From: Cranoglanis bouderius
Taxonomy: Eukaryota; Chordata; Actinopteri; Siluriformes; Cranoglanididae
Assembly: GCA_023630585.1 (NCBI GenBank)
Contig: CM042544.1
Location: forward strand, 15,417,756-15,481,755
Length of the DNA: 64,000 nt
Direction of reading: 5' to 3'
Shown here: positions 56,948 to 64,000 of the stretch, piece by piece
Numbering within the stretch: position 1 is the stretch's first letter
How the letters are laid out: every line of letters begins with the position of its first letter
The notes under the pieces: generated by a model
The model's input: only the letters and a program-made list of their open reading frames with translations
Databases searched by the model: none
Told to the model about the DNA's origin: nothing
Position numbers and translations under genes: made by a program

Positions 56948-57056
56948 TTGGAAATTGTCTGTCATTTTGTTTGTTGTAAGATCTCAGCAGTGCTCTGAGA
57001 GTGCTCTGTAAGGCAGTCTACCCAGAGGCTGGCATAAACACAAATGCTTATATTAA
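56948..57056 (+). repeat. Start of a third, older unit
   Basis: CTGTAAGGCAGTCTACCCAG and the following 40 bases match 300-347 (and 30353-30400) with several differences, up to ATTAACCCC in all. This is the upstream flank of the receptor gene, so a third unit begins here; its first exons are missing. Confidence 0.65.
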
Positions 57057-57235
57057 CCCCATTTCCAGAAAAGTTGGGATTTTTTCTAAAATGCAATAAA
57101 AACAAAAATCTGTGATTTGTCAAGTCTCTTGAAACTTTAATTAACTGACAAAAGTACAAAGAAAAGATATTCAACGTTTTCACTGTGTTTGTTTGACCAA
57201 CTTAATTGTATTTTGTATTCAACGCACACCTGGCA
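57057..57235. repeat. Dispersed DNA-transposon fragment
   Basis: Starts CCATTTCCAGAAAAGTTGGG and continues AATGCAATAAAAACAAAAAT, a common fish interspersed repeat end. It contains the AATAAA (57095) nearest to receptor copy 2. Confidence 0.5.
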
Positions 57236-57237
57236 CC

Positions 57238-57580
57238 AATTTGTCTAATCAGTGGGGGAGAGAGAGATAAAGGAGCGGCTGGAAGCGCTGGAGAAGGGGA
57301 GAGAGACGCATGTGCATTTTGTGTTCAGCTTGTGTGTTTTCCATGGCGGCGTTTTCCTCTCTTGTATCCCGGGTTTCGGCACCAGTGTAACAATTTAAAG
57401 TTGGGCAAGGAGGAGGCGGGAACCGGCTGAACATAAACATAAAGTTTAATAATAAACGAAACTGATACAGAGCATAAAACACACAAGCTAAACACAAAAT
57501 GCACGTGCGTCTCTCTCCCCCTCTCCAGCGCTTCCAGCTGCTCCTTTATCTCTCTCTCCCCCACTGATTAGACAAATCAG
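57238..57580. mobile_element. Fold-back element with 100-bp arms
   Basis: 57238-57337 and 57478-57580 are inverted copies with about five differences, both beginning TTTGTCTAATCAGTGGGGGA. The 140-bp loop contains GGCAAGGAGGAGGCGGGAAC and an A/T-rich end. There is no coding capacity. Confidence 0.75.
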
Positions 57581-57649
57581 TGATAGGTGTGTGTCCTCAC
57601 AGCCTGGCCACTCCCTCCTCCTCGTCACAGTACCATTGATGCGGAGACG

Positions 57650-57840
57650 TACAGGTGCATCTCAATAAATTAGAATGTCGTGGAAAAGTTCGTTTATTTC
57701 AGTAATTCAACTCAAATTGTGAAACTCGTGTATTAAATAAATTCAATGCACACAGACTGAAGTAGTTTAAGTCTTTGGTTCTTTTAATTGTGATGATTTT
57801 GGCTCACATTTAACAAAAACCCACACACATATTATGTGCA
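57650..57840. mobile_element. Tc1/mariner end fragment
   Basis: ACAGGTGCATCTCAATAAAT followed by TAGAATGTCGTGGAAAAGTT is the known end of a widespread fish Tc1-type element; it is cut after about 190 bp. Confidence 0.65.
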
Positions 57841-57869
57841 CATATTATGGTTTTAAACATGCCTAATGT

Positions 57870-58957
57870 TGTTTTAAAGGTCTCATACAATAGGTTTACA
57901 TGCATCCAAGGTATTAAAAAAAAAAAAAATTACTTTTCTCATAATTTACATTGCAGGATTACCGTTTTATCGCAGTGTCACAAACGACTCGTTCTAGGAT
58001 CTGTTCGCTCTAAAACACTCTGCTCTGATTGGTCAGATGTCCCAGTCTGTTGTGATTCGTCTAACGCGTACAGCGCGTGTCAGAAAGGAAACGCCCACTA
58101 CCATATCCGAGTTTCAGCTCCGTAATAATGTCAGTTTTACCTCATCAGTTTGAGCCAGAGTCCGATAATGATGCATCGGAAGATAAACCCGAACCACCAT
58201 CACAAGCACGATGAGAACAGGACATTTCTCAGTGGTAAGTTTATATGTAGTTTGGCAATAACGTGAGTTAGTCAGTTAGCAGAGGCGACAGCTAACAGGC
58301 TAATAGCTGTGCACTGACTGTACACGTATACAACACAAAACCATGCATTTGGAACACTCGGTAGAAAATATATACATAAATAATCAATTGTACTTACAGG
58401 TTGTGATCCAGAGGCGCAGGATGGTCCAAATAAAGTGGGTACAGCCCCATGTTTAATGAATAATTGTTTCGCAAATGCCGCGTTCACTTCAGCTAGATTT
58501 GAGAAGCAGTCGTCAGTGAAATGAAAACGAAAGTCGGAGTTGAACTGCTGTGGTATTGTTTTAAAATTAATTTTAACCACTGACACTTTATATCCTCATC
58601 CTGTGGGAGTCTGTGCAAAGTGGTTTTGCTTTTGCAGCGCAGAAAACAAAGTTTTCTAGACATGAACCTAACTCTTTCACGACGCAACCTCAACTGTAGT
58701 GTTTGAGGGCGGGTCGAAGTACACGCTGTTTGCGAACAGTCAATGAAGACCAGAGGCGGGTTTTTTGTTACAAACCTACGTAGGTTTGTACAGGAATAAG
58801 TCTGGATTTACTAACGACTCGTTTCAGCTGTTCAGTGTCTGTCCATTTGTCGGGCGCTTTTGATTTGTGAAACTTTGCAGACTTTTTTACATTCACAAAC
58901 AGCTATATAACACATTACACAAGGTAATATCTGAAAAATCATAATAGGTGCACTTTA
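57870..58957. mobile_element. THAP-coding DNA transposon remnant
   Basis: Minus strand, 58660 to about 58405, across a frame change: LCFLRCKSKTTLHRLPQDED, then FRFHFTDDCFSN and AVPTLFGP, the C-x-C, HF..CF and AVPTxF landmarks of a THAP zinc finger. Plus strand at about 58128-58225: MSVLPHQFEPESDN then a stop before EQDISQW and a GTAAGT donor, like the acidic start of a P2X7-C-terminal-like zinc protein found in such elements. Convergent genes of this kind occur in ISL2EU/Harbinger-type transposons; that assignment is inference. Both genes are broken. Confidence 0.55.
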
Positions 58958-59165
58958 ATGTAAAGTGGATGCTTGTGAACCATTTATTTATTACTTACAA
59001 ACATTAGTAAACTGTGAAAGTGCACCTTAATGTAAAGTGGACGCCTGTGAACCATTTATTAATGAGGTATAAACGTTAGTAACCTGTGAAAGTGTACAAT
59101 AATGTAAAGTGGATGCCTGTGAACCATTTATTAATGAGGTATAAACATTAGTAGAAAGTGTTGTT
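58958..59165. repeat. 72-bp minisatellite, left part
   Basis: Unit with TAAAGTGGACGCCTGTGAAC starts at 58961, 59033 and 59105, exactly 72 bases apart. The array is interrupted by a LINE and resumes at 60281. Confidence 0.9.
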
Positions 59166-60280
59166 GGCACCCGTCTGTCTCAGAAGACAATGGGGGTATG
59201 CGCCATGGTTTAGTCAGTGTTTGGGTTTGCAGCGCTTGCTGTGGCTATACATTCCGATTCTGGAGCGGCACACTCTGTTGCAGTTGCTGCAGGTGTAGTC
59301 TGCCCCCGGCTCTGTAGGTGCTGATGTTGTCCTCTGCCGTCTGCGCTCTCCCTGCTCCTCCCGCTGTTTCTTTCTCCTCCATTCGAGTGTCTGTATGCCG
59401 GCCTTGACGGAGAGTTTCCAGCTGTTGCGGTCTGCAGCTACGGCTTCCCAGTTTGCTGGGTTGATGTTGCCTGCCTTCATGTCACGTTTACAGACGTCTT
59501 TGTAACGAAGGACAGGTCGTCCTGTAGGTCTGGAGCCAGCGGCCAGCTCGCCGTAAAGTATGTCCTTTGGGATTTGGCCGTCCTCCATTCGGCTGACGTG
59601 GCTGAGCCAGCGCAGGCGCCTTTGGGTGAGCAAAGCAAACATGCTTCGTGTTCCCGCCTGTGCCATGACATCCTTGTTTGGGACACGGTCTTGCCAGGTG
59701 ATTCCCAGGATCTTACGGAGGCAGCGCAGATGGAAGGTGTTGAGTCTACGTTCTTGACGGGCATACAGGGTCCATGTTTCACTGCTGTAGAGCAGTGTGC
59801 TAAGCACACACGCTTGGTACACCTTCATCCTAGTGTTGGTGGTCAGCATGGTGTTGTCCCAGACCCTCTTTGCTAGATGGGCCATTTTTGTTGCCGCTTT
59901 GCCGATCCGAGTGTTCAGTTCATCGTCTAGGGAGAGGTTGCTGGAGATGGTGGAGCCAAGGTAGGTGAAATCCTCCACCACCGCAAGGGTGAAGTCGCCA
60001 GTGGAGATGCTTGGGATGCTGCTGACGTCTTGACCCATGATGTTGGTCTTCTTGAGACTCATGGTAAGACCAAAGTCTCTGCAAGCGTTTGCAAAGCAGC
60101 TGATGAGGCGCTGTAGGGAGGATCCCTCCGTATGGGAGGTCAGGGCAGCATCGTCTGCAAACAGCATCTCCCTGATCAGTATTCTTCTCACCTTGGTCTT
60201 TGCATGGAGACATGCAAGGTTGAAGAGATTGCCATCACTCCTGGTGTGCAGATATACCCCATCTTCTGACTGGCTGAAGA
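59166..60280 (-). mobile_element. Truncated LINE with open reading frame
   Basis: A minus-strand frame of about 350 codons (to 59214) is open to the LINE's 5' break. It contains FADDAAL, the catalytic block of non-LTR reverse transcriptases, followed by GLTMSLKKTNIM, a thumb/C-terminal region (RRLRWLSHVSRMEDGQIPKD, GRPVLRYKDVCKRDM), and a C-terminal CSNCNRVC...HSKRC zinc knuckle. The endonuclease and the N-terminal half of the RT are absent. The start codon at 60311 lies in minisatellite DNA and is not native. The open frame suggests a fairly recent insertion. The clade is not assigned. Confidence 0.85.
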
Positions 60281-60560
60281 CCTTATTGTAAAGTGGACGC
60301 CTGTGAACCATTTATTCGTGAGTTATAAATGTTAGTAACCTGTGAAAGTGTATCTTAATGTAAAGTGGACGCCTGTGAACTGTTTATTAATGAGGTATAA
60401 ACGTTAGTAACCTGTGAAAGGGTACTTTATTGTAAAGTGGATGCATGTGAATCATTTATTCATGAGGTATAAATGTTAGTAACCTGCGAAAGTGTACCTT
60501 AATGTAAAGTGGACGCCTGTGAACCATTTATACATGAGTTATAACTACTACTGGAAGTAA
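60281..60560. repeat. 72-bp minisatellite, right part
   Basis: Units start at 60289, 60361, 60433 and 60505, again 72 bases apart. The last unit decays near 60545. A distant relative is at about 61075-61100. Confidence 0.9.
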
Positions 60561-61110
60561 TTGATTCATTAATAAAATATCATGAATAAATCAGTTTGTC
60601 ACCCTTCTTGCATTTAGTGTTCTGGAGGATATAAAGTTTGACAAATTAATCTTGATAAACAAGAGAAATCATTCATTTTATGAATTGCTGTGGATAAGCA
60701 TCATGACCTGAGTTTACAGAGAACCGTAAGACATTCAGAGGTTCACCCGTTAAGCAACATGGTTGGAAAAGTGACATGAGTCGTGAGATATTAAAATAAG
60801 AAGAAAAACCAGTACAACATCCTTCAGTCTCACTATAACAGTGTATTTTGCAGTTAACATCATGGTAATCATGAATCTGAGTTTGAGTCAAATAAGTATG
60901 AATAAATACATTTATTAAGCATTTATAATGTGAGTTAAAGATGGCTCACTATTTGGCAGGTATTTCATTAGAGTCACCCTTTTTATTCATGCAGTTATAA
61001 TTGCCTATCAGTGATGTGTAATGCATTTGTAAATGAGTTAACACTCATTAATGAACACCTTTATAAATGATTTACAAAGGGAACTTTAATGTAAAGTGTT
61101 ACTGTTTATT
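60561..61110. other. No gene seen
   Basis: AT-rich intergenic or old intron DNA between the minisatellite and the third lectin copy. Confidence 0.5.
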
Positions 61111-61157
61111 TTTGTAACTTGTGAGCTGCATATTCAAACCTGCTGGTTCTCTGCAGT

Positions 61158-62075
61158 GTTCTAAATGTGGGAAGGGCTGGGTGAAGTTTGAGAACTAGCT
61201 AGGGAGCGTCTAACCTGGCAGGAGAGCAGGGAGGCGTGTCAGAAACAGGGCGGAGACCTGGTTGTCATTAACAATGAACATGTGCAGGTTAATCAATCAA
61301 TCAATCCATCAATCAATGAATCAGGCAAACTGAAACAGACATCACTATTAAAGACAGGTTAAAGCTGTATATCTTACTGCTGTGAATTCTGTCTTTATTA
61401 CTATAGAAATTTCTAACTAAATGTTGGGGCATGCTGTTCTGGATTGGGCGCCGTTATTCAGCAAAGCAGCAGTGGATGTGGATTAACAATACCGTACTAA
61501 GCCAGAGGTGAGTCATCTGTGCTTAGTTTCATAAAACTTTTGGACAACCTTCCTTAGTATGAAAGAACTATAAATGTAAGTGCTTTGCAGTTTTGGTCAG
61601 TAATGCTAAACAGTTATTCCAAATATGCCAAAAATAAAAGTATAAAAGGCTTTAGAACAATTTCAAACAAGTGTTCAGAATAGCACTAATGATTACTGCA
61701 TCATTTAGAAACTTAATTAAGTGTATTACAGCTTGTATGTTGTGCAAGCTACTCCATGATATGAAATTAAGCTTAAGCTCTTGACTCTAAGCTATATGAT
61801 TTTATCCATTGTGCTGCTGCCACATGATTGGGTAATTGGATAATTGCATGAAGAAGCAGGAGTACAGGTATTCCAGTTAAAGTGGCCAGTCAGTGTATGT
61901 GCTTGTGTAGCTAAACAAGTTTTTATTTATTTATTTATTTAAATTGGCAGCTACTGGGCTCATGGCCAGCCAGAACCAGGCTCACAAGGCTCCTGTGCAC
62001 TGCTAAAGGCAGAGAGGTCACAAATGAACAATATGGCTTTCAAACCGCTGCTACATTTGCCTTTAATATCATCAT
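61158..62075 (+). pseudogene. C-type-lectin-like receptor, third copy, broken
   Basis: Three exons match lectin exons 6-8: 61158-61289, 61407-61507 and from 61951. In the first, 13 bases present in copies 1 and 2 are missing, removing the SCYF cysteine and giving KFEN followed by TAG. The second is intact in length and splice sites (FWIGRRYS, WMWINNT). In the third, an insertion near 62031 shifts the frame and about 78 bases including the last two cysteines and stop are deleted between two CTG triplets. Tail, membrane and stalk exons were not found upstream. It is an older paralogue, useful as outgroup. Confidence 0.85.
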
Positions 62076-62593
62076 TTTACTCTTTTAATTACCTTTTACA
62101 AATGCACTTCATAAATAGTAACAAATACAGAATCAGTACATGAAACAATTCATTTCTGTGATGCACAATCAAGTAGATGTTATGTATTTTTCATGATTGA
62201 GAAAATGAGACATGCTAAGTGTATTCATTGAAAGTGACTCTGTGCTTATATTATTTGTAAATTGTAATGCTTTTAATTGCACTGATACAATCAGTATCAG
62301 CTTTTAATTGCACTGATTTCTATAAAACCTTATTTGCACTAAAGAGTTTGCAGAATCTATAATAAAACTAAATATAAAACTATATAGCTGCCTTTAATAA
62401 GTGGTGAAAAGTCATTGTATTTAAAGTGATTCAATTTAAAATTCTACTGTTTTGTTTTCACTTTGTGTTTCACCCTTTCTAGCCCATGCAGTTTCCGTTA
62501 TGTGATTTTTCACCATAAAATAGCATTCACTCAATAAAATAAGGAAATGATTAAGCTTTACAGAATCAGTATACTTTCAATACATTTCATCTC

Positions 62594-63919
62594 TCAAAAA
62601 GGTTTCATCTCTTGAACATCCACCTGCTCTTCGTTCTCTATCTCTAAACCAAGAAGGCTGTGGCGTATAATCTGCCAGCAAAGCACTGACTTCCTATTGC
62701 CATTTGAGCTGTCATTCTGCATGCTTTTTGTGTTTGCTGGGTCATGGGCCATCTCATTTCTCTCACTTCCCTCTTTCTTGTCCGAGTCGTCTTTTTTTGC
62801 GAGCACATTAGCGTAGCGTCTGATCTTCTGCATAAACTGGTCATTGCGGTCCTCCACTCTGAAATAAATACAGTGTAAAATGAGATGTGTTAATACTACT
62901 CCTTCATCTTCTGTAACCGACTTATCACGGTCGGGGTTGTGGTGGATCCAGAGCCTATCCTGGGAACACTGGGCCTGAGGCGGGAATACACATTGAGTGG
63001 GACTCCAGAATGGGGCACCAGGTACACATACATTCACACACTCATTCACATCTAAGGGCAATTTATTGCAGCCAATCCACCTACATGCAAGTCTTTTGAA
63101 GATGGGACGATACTGTAGAACTCAGAGGAAAGCCACGTGAACACAGGGAGAATAATATTCTGATTAAATATCATAATATCATGATGTGCTCAATATGGTC
63201 ATGATCATAATATTATTGGCCATCATGCTTGTGTTCCTTACCGGAGAAACCAGCGGTCTCCCAGGCCATAGTTTAGACCACACATGCCCAGCCTTGGCCA
63301 CAAACACCGTGGCAGCCGATGTTCCAGCATCAGAGTCGTGGCTACCACCTACATAGAACCCACAGTAAACTCTAAACAATCATCCAACATGATACAGTGA
63401 ACTACATTCAATGCCACAAAGCTGTCTGTTTAAGTTTAGTCATTTCTAGGTTTTTTTGATACCCACCTGGGTCCTCCAGAGCTCATCTCGCTCCTGTGCA
63501 ACCCTCCACTGTGTGTCGCTCATCATGGCCGTGAGGAGGCTGAGGAGGAGGAGATGGGACACCACACTGAAGCAGCAGTCGATCACATGCACAATGGGGT
63601 GAGTGTGGATGGTGTGGTCCACAGGCATATCAATCAGACCCACAGTCAGCTCAAACATAGTGAAGAGTGTGATGGGGTATGAGCGCATCGCTGGTATGGA
63701 CAGATGTTCCTGAGTCATGTATACAGTCCACTGAGCTAGAGTTCAGATGGGGAAATGGCAGGTTAAGGTTTTGTTTTTTAAATTGTCATGGATGCCAAAT
63801 TGCTAGATTCATTTACAGTGCTTCTAATTGTGCATTCCAGAGTTTAATTTACCTGTGGAAAATCCTAAGAGGGCAATGGCACTCAACCACATGAACTTGG
63901 TTAGGTCTCCAAATATAAT
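62594..63919 (-). CDS. trpv6: TRPV5/6-type calcium channel, 3' exons (partial)
   Basis: Exons read leftward: 63853-63919 (IIFGDLTKFMWLSAIALLGF, fifth membrane helix), 63467 to about 63705 (pore and sixth helix: MFELTVGLIDMPVDH, LLTAMMSDTQWRVAQERDEL), 63242-63348 (RLPRCLWPRLGMCG, NYGLGDRWFL), 62594-62858 (RVEDRNDQ..., ending WQIIRHSLLGLEIENEEQV...MKPF, stop). The splice sites are AG/GT and phases agree. These blocks match the C-terminal part of epithelial calcium channels TRPV5/TRPV6, plasma-membrane channels for calcium uptake. The pore Asp of the family is kept (GLID) but the usual TIIDGPANY is changed, so this may be a diverged paralogue. The gene continues past the window. It is convergent with the third lectin copy. 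Confidence 0.82.
62919..63150. repeat. Dispersed fish repeat in a channel intron
   Basis: CCTTCATCTTCTGTAACCGA, GGTGGATCCAGAGCCTATCC and GGGCAATTTATTGCAGCCAA match a repeat common in fish genomes. The pseudogene copy of this intron (26840-26900) lacks it, so it inserted after the older duplication. Confidence 0.65.
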
Positions 63920-64000
63920 CTACAAAATGAAAAAAAAAATGCATTAGGAAATCAAACATCCAATATCTCAAAATATTAGAATAAAGAATTTATAATACAG

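Noticed and set aside
59477..60213. Other long frames overlapping the LINE
   Set aside because: They are shadows of the reverse transcriptase frame, which alone has the FADD block and zinc knuckle.

Overview
The window is vertebrate, almost certainly teleost fish, DNA: it is AT-rich, has split genes with GT/AG introns, and is packed with Tc1/mariner copies, a tRNA-derived SINE, a DIRS element, a Ty3/gypsy fragment, LINE tails and long microsatellites. The density of Tc1 copies and (CA)n/(GA)n tracts fits an otophysan such as a catfish, but that placement is inference. No bacterial genes, CRISPR arrays or functional tRNA/rRNA genes were seen.

The dominant structure is a tandem segmental duplication. 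Bases 1-26358 (unit 1) recur at 30028-56566 (unit 2) in the same orientation, with roughly 0.2% substitutions by eye over the first 7 kb plus microsatellite length changes and one 108-bp indel. Each unit holds one complete eight-exon gene for a type II membrane C-type-lectin-like receptor (310 residues: lysine/glutamate-rich cytoplasmic tail with two YCKL motifs, transmembrane segment, short stalk, C-terminal lectin-like domain). Nearly all the remaining unit sequence is intron filled with mobile elements. A third, older and broken unit (about 56950-62100) keeps the three lectin-domain exons, with a frame-breaking deletion and a lost C-terminus.

Between units 1 and 2 (26359-30027) lie a dead copy of the 3' end of a TRPV5/6-type calcium channel gene and a gypsy integrase fragment. 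The live counterpart occupies the right edge on the minus strand (62594-63919, running out of the window), tail to tail with the third lectin copy. The order 'lectin gene then channel 3' end' therefore occurs twice, so an older duplication copied both, and the 30-kb duplication came later.

Layout: unit 1 has the promoter and exon 1 at 1.3-1.7 kb; a Tc1 at 3.3-4.6 kb; a DIRS element at 6.7-12.6 kb split by a 3-kb inverted-repeat element; tail exons 2-3 at 12.9-14.1 kb; a second Tc1 of the same family in the opposite orientation at 14.4-16.0 kb; the transmembrane exon at 17.6 kb; the stalk exon at 21.8 kb; lectin exons at 22.0, 22.3 and 26.1 kb. Unit 2 repeats this. The 56.6-61.1 kb stretch carries a fold-back element, a THAP-coding transposon remnant and a truncated LINE inserted in a 72-bp minisatellite.

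The most notable points are that all six coding differences between the two receptor copies change an amino acid, that exons 2 and 3 are in-frame cassettes encoding the same signalling-like motif and are flanked by inverted Tc1 copies, and that the unit 2 breakpoint falls in the 3' flank and removes the poly(A) site used by unit 1. A false duplication of two haplotypes in the assembly must be excluded first.
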